Shown here piece by piece: positions 1 through 5,452 of a stretch of 7,360 nucleotides of DNA. The number at the start of each line of letters is the position of its first letter. Within the stretch, counting starts at the first letter, position 1. This DNA comes from Chloroflexota bacterium (lineage in GTDB: Bacteria > Chloroflexota > UBA6077 > JACCZL01). Location: positions 1-7,360 of the forward strand of contig JACCZL010000854.1 of NCBI GenBank assembly GCA_013695975.1, in the 5' to 3' direction. The notes beneath the pieces were generated by a model, which was not told where the DNA came from, did not search any database, and saw only the letters and a list, made by a program, of their open reading frames with translations. The position numbers were made by a program, and so were the translations under genes.

Positions 1-470
1 TGACCACCCACCAGGAGTCCCTCCATCGTGCCGACCTCGGAGCCGCTGAGGACCAGCGTCAGCGGGCGGCCACCGGCCTCGCGATCCCAGACCGCCACGA
101 GCTGGGAGGCAACGTCGTCAGCGCCCACCAGCAGGTACTGGAACTCGTCCAGCACGACGACGAGCGGCTCGTCGGTCGCCAGGTCGACGAACAGGCGGAA
201 AATGGTCCGCCAGGTGGGATAGTCGGCAGGCTCGAGCGACCGGCCCGACCAGGTGGTCAGCTCGTTGAGCAGATCCCGTCGGTTGAGTTCCGCCGTGGAG
301 TCGGCCGCCAGGAAGTAGAAAACCCGCCCTCCTTGCCAGACGTGGCTGAGCAGGAAGGTCTTGCCAACCTGGCGTCTTCCATAGAGGATTGCGAGGCGAC
401 GGTCGCCTCCAGCAGCCAGTCGACGAAGCTCGTCGAGCTCGCGCTCGCGATCGATCAGCCCACGGACCAT
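1..470 (-). CDS. Archaeal-type AAA ATPase (ATPase_2-like), 5' part only
   Basis: This is the first ~156 codons of a P-loop ATPase; the rest lies beyond position 1. The N-terminus (MVRGLIDREREL) has the 'DRERELxxL' opening typical of the archaeal-type ATPase_2 family (often followed by a DUF234 domain). A Walker A motif, GRRQVGKT, lies at about residues 31-38, and a Walker B, LVVVLDEFQYL, at about 104-114 with the Asp-Glu pair. A sensor-like LVLSGSEVGTM lies near 140-150. These features are seen directly. The family occurs widely as single genes of poorly known role, often in mobile or accessory DNA, so no substrate or partner is claimed. The ATG at 470 was chosen because it gives the family-like N-terminus. 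An in-frame GTG at 479 would add three residues, and neither start has a strong Shine-Dalgarno. A consensus -10 box lies about 40 bases upstream. The gene is divergent from the F420-dependent oxidoreductase. Confidence 0.85.
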   Translation of the reverse strand, partial: MVRGLIDRERELDELRRLAAGGDRRLAILYGRRQVGKTFLLSHVWQGGRVFYFLAADSTAELNRRDLLNELTTWSGRSLEPADYPTWRTIFRLFVDLATDEPLVVVLDEFQYLLVGADDVASQLVAVWDREAGGRPLTLVLSGSEVGTMEGLLVGG

Positions 471-492
471 AGGAAACACTCTCACGACGGAG

Positions 493-530
493 TTACGAGA
501 CCGTGTCATTATAAGAGCATAGTCTCATAA
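493..530. repeat. Inverted repeat around the ATPase -10 box (candidate operator)
   Basis: TTACGAGAC (493-501) and GTCTCATAA (522-530) are inverted copies matching at 8 of 9 positions with a 20-base spacer. A third, weaker copy, TTATAAGAG, sits at 509-517. It matches the inverse of the right arm at 7 of 9 positions and overlaps the -10 box. This AT-richer patch stands out in GC-rich surroundings. The layout fits a repressor operator. The operator role is inferred, and no regulator gene is in view. Confidence 0.4.
508..513 (-). promoter_or_regulatory. -10 box (TATAAT) for the AAA ATPase gene
   Basis: A perfect TATAAT reads on the minus strand and would start transcription near position 501, about 30 bases before the ATG at 470. 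The -35 position (about 531-536, GCATGA) does not resemble TTGACA, so the promoter may need an activator or may be weak. The box lies inside the inverted repeat at 493-530, so a protein bound there would cover it. Confidence 0.5.
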
Positions 531-548
531 TCATGCCACCCTACCAGC

Positions 549-584
549 GGAGGCGGGAGCTTGGTCCACGCGCTGACCGCCTCC
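549..584. repeat. Perfect 8-bp inverted repeat upstream of the oxidoreductase promoter
   Basis: GGAGGCGG (549-556) and CCGCCTCC (577-584) are perfect inverted copies separated by 20 bases. The right arm ends 9 bases before the -35 box of the oxidoreductase promoter, where an activator or repressor site could lie. In GC-rich DNA an 8-bp match can arise by chance, so the regulatory role is tentative. The rest of the ATPase-oxidoreductase gap shows no RNA gene or further ORF that I can support. Confidence 0.3.
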
Positions 585-593
585 AGGGGGCGA

Positions 594-622
594 TTGACAG
601 GTCCGCGATGCGCCTGTACAGT
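594..622 (+). promoter_or_regulatory. Sigma-70-type promoter for the F420-dependent oxidoreductase
   Basis: TTGACA (594-599, a perfect -35) is followed after exactly 17 bases by TACAGT (617-622, 4 of 6 matches to TATAAT). Transcription would begin near 629, leaving a leader of about 135 bases before the ATG at 766. I see no recognisable riboswitch in that leader. Confidence 0.6.
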
Positions 623-755
623 CAGCCACGAGCGGGGAGGACGGACCGTCGCCGCGCGGCTCGCTGCTATTCTCACCGCGCCGCGCCGATCACGGACACC
701 GAGGCGCCGGGCGAGGTCATGGTCCGGACGCCAACCCGAGCTCGGTAGGACGAAT

Positions 756-759
756 GGAG
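756..759 (+). promoter_or_regulatory. Ribosome binding site that decides the oxidoreductase start
   Basis: GGAG is followed by 6 bases and then the ATG at 766, a normal spacing. The earlier in-frame ATG at 754 has only an AGGA three bases ahead of it, which is too close. The start at 766 is therefore preferred. Confidence 0.6.
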
Positions 760-765
760 CATCCG

Positions 766-1710
766 ATGCGGTTTGGCTTACAGGTAAACCCCTACTTCCC
801 CGGCCCGACCGGCAACCCTTGGGATAGCGTCGCTTCGGTCGCTCGAGCCGTTGACGAGAGCGCGTTCGACTCGCTCTGGCTCTACGACCACTTCCTGTAC
901 GAGGGCGGCTACTCCGGCCACCCGATCCCCGAGCCGGTGATGGAGTGCTTCACCATGCTGGGCGCCCTCGCCGCGATCACACAGCGCGTCAGTTTGGGCC
1001 AGCTTGTGCTCGGCGTGCCCTACCGCAATCCGGCCATGGTGACCAAGATGGCGACGACCCTCGACCTGATCAGCCACGGCCGCTCGATCCTCGGGCTCGG
1101 AGCCGGCTGGCACCGCCGCGAGCACGAAGCCTACGGCTGGGGGACGTTCGAGGAGGCCCCCGTCCGGATGCGGCGCCTCGAGGAAGCGATCCAGGTCATG
1201 CTAACGCTCTGGACCGAGCGCCCGGCCAGCTTCGAGGGCGAGTTCTACCGCCTCGACAACGTCGTCGAGAACCCGGCCCCGATCCAGCAGCCCCACCCCC
1301 CGATCATGATTGGCGGCAGCGGCGAGCGGGTGACCCTGCGCCTCGTCGCCCAGTACGCCCAGTTCTGCAACGTCTCCGGCGACCCCGCGACAGTAGAGCG
1401 CCTCTTCAGCATCCTGCGCGAGCACTGCGACCGCCTCGAGCGACCCTACGACCAGATCACCCGCTCGATCTACACGACGGTCATCCTCGGCCGCGACGAA
1501 GCCGAGGTCGCCACGAAGCGCGAGCGACTGAGCCACTTCATCCCGACCAAGGGCGCCCTCATCGGCACTCCCGACCAGTTGATCGACACCTTCGGCGACT
1601 ACGCCCGGGGCGGCTGCCAGTACGTAGTCTTCCGCACCCCCGACTGGCTCGACGTCGAGCCCGTCCAGCTCTTCGCCGAGCGCGTGATCCCGGCCCTGGC
1701 CGACGCGTAG
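766..1710 (+). CDS. Luciferase-like F420-dependent oxidoreductase (Rv1855c-type)
   Basis: A complete 314-residue protein of the luciferase-like monooxygenase superfamily, most like the Rv1855c-type probable F420-dependent oxidoreductases. These are single-domain TIM barrels that use reduced F420 (or FMN). Visible family features are the N-terminal strand MRFGLQVNP, LWLYDHF at 37-43 and the helix RNPAMVTKMATTLD at 87-100 leading into LISHGR. LGLGAGWHRREHEAYG at 109-124 and PIMIGGSGER at 179-188 follow, the latter being the cofactor-binding loop region. The C-terminal part, ALIGTPDQLID...DVEPVQLFAERVIPAL, is typical of the family. Length is normal. The substrate is unknown, and the protein is expected to be cytoplasmic and soluble. 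The start is ATG 766, set by GGAG at 756-759. The gene has its own promoter and appears to be monocistronic, running convergent to the HNH cassette. A diverged remnant of a second such gene lies at 3012-3173. The superfamily call is secure; the F420 preference is inferred from family resemblance. Confidence 0.92.
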   Translation: MRFGLQVNPYFPGPTGNPWDSVASVARAVDESAFDSLWLYDHFLYEGGYSGHPIPEPVMECFTMLGALAAITQRVSLGQLVLGVPYRNPAMVTKMATTLDLISHGRSILGLGAGWHRREHEAYGWGTFEEAPVRMRRLEEAIQVMLTLWTERPASFEGEFYRLDNVVENPAPIQQPHPPIMIGGSGERVTLRLVAQYAQFCNVSGDPATVERLFSILREHCDRLERPYDQITRSIYTTVILGRDEAEVATKRERLSHFIPTKGALIGTPDQLIDTFGDYARGGCQYVVFRTPDWLDVEPVQLFAERVIPALADA

Positions 1711-1797
1711 GGCCACGCCTGCCATTGGGACCACAGTCCGAATCGATACAGCTCGATGGGGTTCGGCTCGTGCAAGCGAGTTCGATGCCTCCGCTGC

Positions 1798-1912
1798 TAA
1801 ATGCTTCCCACAAATACTTGCGCCACCGCCGTCGCCCCCCAGCCCCCCCGTGTTCGGGGGGGGTGGGGGGGCGAGCCCACGCCAGGCAGCAACTTCTCCT
1901 GGGAAGCATTTA
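1798..1912. mobile_element. MITE-like element, IS630/Tc1-type TA target duplication
   Basis: A non-coding element with perfect inverted ends: the blocks at 1797-1810 (CTAAATGCTTCCCA) and 1900-1913 (TGGGAAGCATTTAG) are exact reverse complements over 14 bases. The outermost bases read C-TA and TA-G, so the element (1800-1910) looks inserted at a CTAG site with TA duplicated. That is the established signature of IS630-family transposases. It has no transposase and is too short to encode one, so it would be a non-autonomous derivative. The interior holds a strong C/G hairpin at 1833-1873, and the next segments inward also pair partially, so the whole element could fold as one long imperfect hairpin. 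It lies between the convergent oxidoreductase and HNH genes, ending 17 bases past the HNH stop, where it could also end transcripts. The bases 1711-1797 to its left hold nothing I recognise apart from a short tail of homology to the remnant copy. Confidence 0.72.
1833..1873. repeat. C/G-homopolymer hairpin inside the MITE
   Basis: The left arm (1833-1850) carries runs of six and seven C. The right arm (1855-1873) carries runs of eight and seven G split by one T. The arms pair over about 16 base pairs around a 4-base loop (TGTT), with one G-G mismatch (1842/1863) and one bulged G (1871). There is no T-run after it on either strand, so it is not a classical intrinsic terminator. The G-rich strand could also form a quadruplex. 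Confidence 0.8.
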
Positions 1913-1930
1913 GAAGGTGTTCTCGGTGCG

Positions 1931-2374
1931 TCAGCAGGGATCATCTCCTCCATAAGCGATCGGCGGGGCATCTGGGAACGAGAACAGCAGCATCCATAGG
2001 CGGCGCGCTTCACGCTGTTTCGGCCCGTTCATTCGGAGCCGCGCTGCCGTCGCCCGGCCGATTGCCGTGCGTCCGCCAATCTCGGCCGTTCGCGCCTTGA
2101 AGACGAAGTGCTCGTCCCACCCGTCCGTTCGCGGATTGAAGAGGCGGACCATGCGGCCGCGCAACGGGTCACGTGCGGTCGTGGCGAGATACTTGCTGCC
2201 GTTGCACGATCGACAGGCGAGGGCGAGATTCCAGGCTTCATCTGCACCGCCCGACTCCTTCGGCTGGATGTGCTCCACCTCGAGCGGGCTATTGAAGATC
2301 GCCTCAGGTGCGAGACAGTACTCGCAACGCCACCCGGCCCGAGCGGCGACCAGCACCCGAAGCTTATGGGGCAT
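1931..2374 (-). CDS. HNH endonuclease
   Basis: A complete 147-residue protein of the HNH nuclease superfamily (COG1403-like). Two CxxC zinc knuckles are visible: C17-x2-C20 (RCEYC) and C54-x2-C57 (CRSCN). The catalytic signature is EVEHIQP (E34, H35) followed by NLALAC (N49) and the Asn at 58, so the metal-binding and catalytic residues are intact. After the nuclease fold comes the conserved tail LFNPRTDGWDEHF (79-90) and GRTAIGRATAARLRMN (101-116), which recurs in a stand-alone bacterial HNH family of unknown biological role. Such proteins nick or cut DNA in a metal-dependent way. The ATG at 2374 overlaps the end of the upstream gene by 11 bases, which suggests translational coupling. The stop lies 17 bases from the MITE. 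Codon use looks somewhat less GC-biased than in the flanking genes, consistent with acquisition. Roles in defence, mobile-element biology or DNA repair are all possible. Confidence 0.88.
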   Translation of the reverse strand: MPHKLRVLVAARAGWRCEYCLAPEAIFNSPLEVEHIQPKESGGADEAWNLALACRSCNGSKYLATTARDPLRGRMVRLFNPRTDGWDEHFVFKARTAEIGGRTAIGRATAARLRMNGPKQREARRLWMLLFSFPDAPPIAYGGDDPC

Positions 2375-2912
2375 CGACGGCCGTCGCCGTGTCCCCCGGC
2401 TCCGTCGGATTCTTCTCCAGCCTGGAGATTTCTTTGCGCGTCAGCGTCTGCTTCCCGCCTGCACGCCTCAACAGCTTGCGTGCATACGCGCTTGTCCGCA
2501 GTCGCCCTCGGGCGTCGAACAGCGCCGGCATCCGGCGCTGAAGATCATGCCTCAGCCGTCGGGTGACTTCCTCGAGCTCCGCCTCAGCCGACGCGATGGC
2601 CGCTGCTCGTGATGGCGGCGCCGCGTCCGCCACCCCAAGCGAAACCGATCCATCCTCCAGCTCAACTGCTGAGCGGCGGGCGGTGTAGCCTGACCGCTGA
2701 ATCTGTACCAAGTCCTCGTCACTAATTGCGGGCGGAACGAGGAGAATGCTCCCTTTCGGCAGCTCGTCGGGCGATGCGGCCCGTTGCCGGCCATGGCGAT
2801 CGAAGATCGTCAGATCCGCGCCCCCATCAGCGGATCCCTCGTCGCTGATCAGGACCTCGTCCCGGTGCGGCTCGCCCCCAGTTTCCCAAAGCAACGCGCT
2901 ACGAACATGCAA
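2364..2912 (-). CDS. Unrecognised 182-aa partner protein of the HNH endonuclease
   Basis: I do not recognise this 182-residue protein. Its N-terminal half (about 1-95) looks like a compact beta-rich domain: DEVLISDEGSADGGADLTIFD, then DELPKGSILLVPPAISDEDL, then an ELEDGSVSLGV strand. Residues about 100-130 are Ala/Glu/Arg-rich and probably helical (AAAIASAEAELEEVTRRLRH), and the C-terminus (140-170) is strongly basic (SAYARKLLRRAGGKQTLTRKE), as in a nucleic-acid-binding tail. There is no signal peptide or membrane segment. The start is a TTG at 2912, placed 8 bases after a GGAG. The frame is closed by a TGA 18 bases further upstream, and no better start exists. It ends inside the HNH gene (11-base overlap), so the two are almost certainly co-transcribed and coupled. 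It could be a specificity or DNA-binding subunit or an inhibitor of the nuclease; this is inference from layout only. Confidence 0.7.
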   Translation of the reverse strand: MHVRSALLWETGGEPHRDEVLISDEGSADGGADLTIFDRHGRQRAASPDELPKGSILLVPPAISDEDLVQIQRSGYTARRSAVELEDGSVSLGVADAAPPSRAAAIASAEAELEEVTRRLRHDLQRRMPALFDARGRLRTSAYARKLLRRAGGKQTLTRKEISRLEKNPTEPGDTATAVDAP

Positions 2913-2981
2913 CGGCCTGGCTCCGTGTCATCGTCTGAGCAGAGTGTACTCCAGACTGGGAATCAGCCACGAGGGCTGCCA

Positions 2982-3010
2982 CGGGCGGCGATCCGCGCTC
3001 GCTGCGCCCG
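2982..3010. repeat. Bulged hairpin at the edge of the oxidoreductase remnant
   Basis: CGGGCG plus GCGA (2982-2991) pairs with TCGC (2999-3002) and CGCCCG (3005-3010). This gives a 10-bp stem with a TG bulge and a 7-base loop. It ends exactly where recognisable homology to the intact oxidoreductase begins (about 3012), so it may mark a recombination or insertion boundary. It also lies about 70 bases upstream of the minus-strand cassette, in its promoter region. I found no clear promoter there. Confidence 0.35.
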
Positions 3011-3011
3011 A

Positions 3012-3173
3012 GTGAAAGCGGCGTTGGTCGGGACTCCGGAGCAACTGATCGACATCCTCGGCGACTACGCTCGGGTCGGCTGGCAGTACGTCGTCTTCCG
3101 CGCCCCCGCCTGGCTCGACGTCGAGCCGGTCCAGCTCTTCGCCGAGCGGGTGATCCCGGCCCTGGCCGACGCC
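3012..3173 (+). pseudogene. 3' remnant of a second F420-dependent oxidoreductase gene
   Basis: In-frame translation of this stretch matches residues 262-314 of the intact oxidoreductase at 44 of 53 positions without a gap. For example, it reads KAALVGTPEQLID where the intact copy has KGALIGTPDQLID. The last 19 residues, LDVEPVQLFAERVIPALAD plus A, are the same in both. The first ~260 codons of this copy are absent. The TAG stop of the intact gene is replaced by TGG (3174-3176), so the frame runs on to 3458, antisense to the next gene. Homology continues weakly for about 28 bases past the stop (to ~3202). The piece has neither the cofactor-binding core nor an end of its own, so it is a gene remnant. 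The differences are too many for a recent duplication; an old tandem paralogue or an independently acquired relative fits better. Confidence 0.8.
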
Positions 3174-3214
3174 TGGGCCCACCCCTGCCAGGGGAACCAT
3201 TTCCGCGGGGATGG

Positions 3215-3231
3215 CGGGAAGCCCCTTCCCG
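3215..3231. terminator. Short hairpin after the MetE-DUF993 gene (weak terminator candidate)
   Basis: CGGGAAG (3215-3221) and CTTCCCG (3225-3231) form a perfect 7-bp stem with a CCC loop, 19 bases past the stop of the minus-strand gene. A second palindrome, CCCCTG-C-CAGGGG, lies at 3182-3194. Neither is followed by a T-run on the minus strand, so intrinsic termination is uncertain. They may instead protect the mRNA 3' end. Confidence 0.3.
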
Positions 3232-3250
3232 ACGTGCTACCGGTCGAGGC

Positions 3251-5452
3251 TCAGGGCTGCTCGATCCCGGCCAGGGACAGCACCCGGCGCATCCGATCGG
3301 TTGCCAGCTCGGGGTCGCGGAGCAGTCCGGCCCGGTCGGCGAGCACCAACAGCTCGGCCAGGTGGACGGTCGAGCGTCCGCTTTCGAGCCCGCCGACCAT
3401 CCGGAAATGCCCCTGGTGGCCGTTCAGGTACGCCAGAAACACCACGCCGGTCTTGTAGTAGAACGTCGGCGCCTTGAAGATGTGGCGAGACAGCGGGACG
3501 GTCGGCTCGAGGATCGTCTCGAAGCGGGCGCGATCGCCCTCGTCGAGCGCGAGCAGCGCCGCCGACGCCGCCGGCGCGATCGCGTCAAAGGCGCCCAGCA
3601 GCGCATCACTGTACCGCTCGCCGTCACCGCCGATCGTCGTCGGGTAGTCGAAGTCGTCGCCCGTGAACATGTGGACGCCGTCCGGCAGTCGCTTGCGCAT
3701 CGCCAGCTCGCGCCGCTGGTCGAGCAAGGAGAGCTTGATGCCCTCCACCTTGGCCCGGTTCTCCTGGATGACGTCGAGCAGGACGTCCATCGCCTCGTCG
3801 AGGTCGGTCGAGCCCCAGTAGCCGACGAGCTGTGGGTCGAACACCTCGCCCAGCCAGTGGATCAGGGCCGGCCGCGCCAGCTTCGAGAGCACCGTTCGGT
3901 AGACCTGACAGTAATCGTCGGCGCTTCGGGCGATGCGGGCCAGCTCCCGACTCGCCATCAGCACCACCTGGCCGCCCTGCGCCTCGACGTGCTCGCACTG
4001 CTCCTCGTAGGCGGCGACGACATCGCCGAGCGTACGCGCGCTGCCGGTTGCCAACTGGTCGGTCTGGGCGCCACAGACGATCCGGCCCCCGACGGCTCGC
4101 GCCTCGGCGACCGAGCGCCGGATCAGCTCCTTGGCGGTCTCCCAGTCGAGACCCATGCCCCGCTGGGCGGTGTCCATCGCCTCGGCCACGCCGAGCCCGT
4201 ACGACCAGATGTGACGCCGGAAGGCCAGCGTCGCGTCCCAGTCGATCGCCGCCCGCGAGACCGGCGTCGTGTCAGCCAGAGGGTCGGCGACGACGTGGAC
4301 CGCGGCGTAAGGGATCCTCGAGCGGGGCGGCCGCCCGCCCTCCGCGTACGGGAAATCACCCGAAACCCGGTACGCTCGCGTCGCCTGGTCGTGGGTCGGG
4401 AGGCGGAGCAGAGCTCCGGGCGCCGTCCTGGTCGCCGTGGGCCTGCCCGTCGACGTTCCCTGGTAGAGGTCGCGCCCGGCCACCAGCGCGCGGATCTTGG
4501 CGTCGGCGATCGACCGCTGGAGCATCCAGAACCCGCAGTCCGGGTGGACGTACGCGATCCGCTCGGCGCCTCCGAGGATCGAGGCCGCCCGCTCGATCCG
4601 GCGTGCCACGACGGAGGGCGACTCGGTCGCGGTGTCCTTGATGTCGACCACGCCGACGCCAAAGCGGACGTTGTCGAGCCCGGCCAGCACATCGAGGTCG
4701 GCGAAGTCGGTCCGGGCTGCCTCGAGCACCAGGTGGTCGGCCCGCAGGCGCTCGAAGAACGGCCGCAGCGCGGCCAGTCGCCCCTGCTGGATCCGATTCC
4801 CACCGTAGTTCCCGAAGCACAGGTGGACCGCCGGCCGCCCGGGGACCGGAACCGCGTCGAGGACCAGGTTGATCGCCTCGGCCGCTAGCGCCGCGTCCTC
4901 GGGCCGGCCCGGGAGATTCGCCTCGTCGACCTGAACGACGTCGGCGTCGATCTCGCCAACCTGGGCGGCCAGCACGCGGGCGATCGCCATGACGAGCTCG
5001 GGCAGGCCGTCGTAATGCCGGTCCAGCAGCATCCGCCCGAGCATGTAGGGGCTCGTAACCGTGAACTTGAGCCGGCCGCTGGTCAGGGCCCGCGCCCGCC
5101 GGTAGGCGCTCACCAGGTCGAGCCTGCCCTCGGCCAGATCGCCGACCACGACCCCCGACGGGCGGCGTCGGAAGTCCAGGTGCCCCTGCGAGTCAAAGAG
5201 TCGGATGTCGTCGCGGGTAATCTCCGAGCGGACGCCGTTGAGCGGCCAGACGAAGTACTCGATCATCCCGTTGGTCTCGGGATGGTTTACGTCGAACCGC
5301 GACAGTTCGCCGTCGGTCAGCAGGTCGATCCCGGCCTGCTCCTGGATCGCGAGCACGACCCGGGTGGCATCCTCCAGGCCCTGGGCCGTCGGGTGCGCCC
5401 GCAACCAATCGGGAACGGGGTAGCTGCCGACGAGGGTGGTCTGGATTGCCAT
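3251..5452 (-). CDS. Fusion of a MetE-type zinc methyltransferase domain with a DUF993 domain
   Basis: A 733-residue protein with two barrel domains. Residues about 1-332 resemble the C-terminal catalytic barrel of cobalamin-independent methionine synthase (short MetE-like proteins): TTLVGSYPVPDWL at 4-16, DGELSRFD at 47-54, VDEANLPGR at 175-183. The four zinc ligands are all present: H210 and C212 (VHLCFG), E244 (VLEAAR) and C306 (HPDCGF). This predicts zinc-activated thiol alkylation, as with homocysteine. After a ~13-residue linker (STGRPTATRTAPG), residues about 346-733 match DUF993, a family related to dihydrodipicolinate synthase. They include YAAVHVVADPLAD, DWDATLAFRRHIWSYGLGVAEAMDTAQ, VEGIKLSLLD with K573 in the Schiff-base lysine position, and FTGDDFDYP at 596-604. 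Both domains appear full length and read in one frame. The ATG at 5452 is chosen because it gives the usual MetE-like N-terminus; a TTG seven codons upstream overlaps the promoter region. No signal peptide is visible, so it is cytoplasmic. The substrate is unknown, and true methionine synthesis is not assured. Confidence 0.88.
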   Translation of the reverse strand: MAIQTTLVGSYPVPDWLRAHPTAQGLEDATRVVLAIQEQAGIDLLTDGELSRFDVNHPETNGMIEYFVWPLNGVRSEITRDDIRLFDSQGHLDFRRRPSGVVVGDLAEGRLDLVSAYRRARALTSGRLKFTVTSPYMLGRMLLDRHYDGLPELVMAIARVLAAQVGEIDADVVQVDEANLPGRPEDAALAAEAINLVLDAVPVPGRPAVHLCFGNYGGNRIQQGRLAALRPFFERLRADHLVLEAARTDFADLDVLAGLDNVRFGVGVVDIKDTATESPSVVARRIERAASILGGAERIAYVHPDCGFWMLQRSIADAKIRALVAGRDLYQGTSTGRPTATRTAPGALLRLPTHDQATRAYRVSGDFPYAEGGRPPRSRIPYAAVHVVADPLADTTPVSRAAIDWDATLAFRRHIWSYGLGVAEAMDTAQRGMGLDWETAKELIRRSVAEARAVGGRIVCGAQTDQLATGSARTLGDVVAAYEEQCEHVEAQGGQVVLMASRELARIARSADDYCQVYRTVLSKLARPALIHWLGEVFDPQLVGYWGSTDLDEAMDVLLDVIQENRAKVEGIKLSLLDQRRELAMRKRLPDGVHMFTGDDFDYPTTIGGDGERYSDALLGAFDAIAPAASAALLALDEGDRARFETILEPTVPLSRHIFKAPTFYYKTGVVFLAYLNGHQGHFRMVGGLESGRSTVHLAELLVLADRAGLLRDPELATDRMRRVLSLAGIEQP

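Noticed and set aside
945..1913. A 322-residue plus-strand frame over the oxidoreductase and MITE.
   Set aside because: It is a frame-shifted shadow of the oxidoreductase, very rich in Arg and Pro, and runs through the MITE ends.
1201..2013. A 270-residue minus-strand frame spanning the oxidoreductase 3' end, the MITE and part of the HNH gene.
   Set aside because: It crosses two real genes and a mobile element, encodes Gly/Pro runs from the C/G hairpin, and has no recognisable domain.
2784..3458. A 224-residue plus-strand gene containing the oxidoreductase remnant.
   Set aside because: Only codons 3012-3173 are homologous to anything; the left part is antisense to the HNH partner and the right part antisense to the fusion gene.
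3362..4888. A 508-residue open frame on the plus strand.
   Set aside because: It is antisense to the MetE-DUF993 gene, is Arg/Asp/Pro-rich low complexity and shows no family motif. It is a typical shadow of a GC-rich gene.
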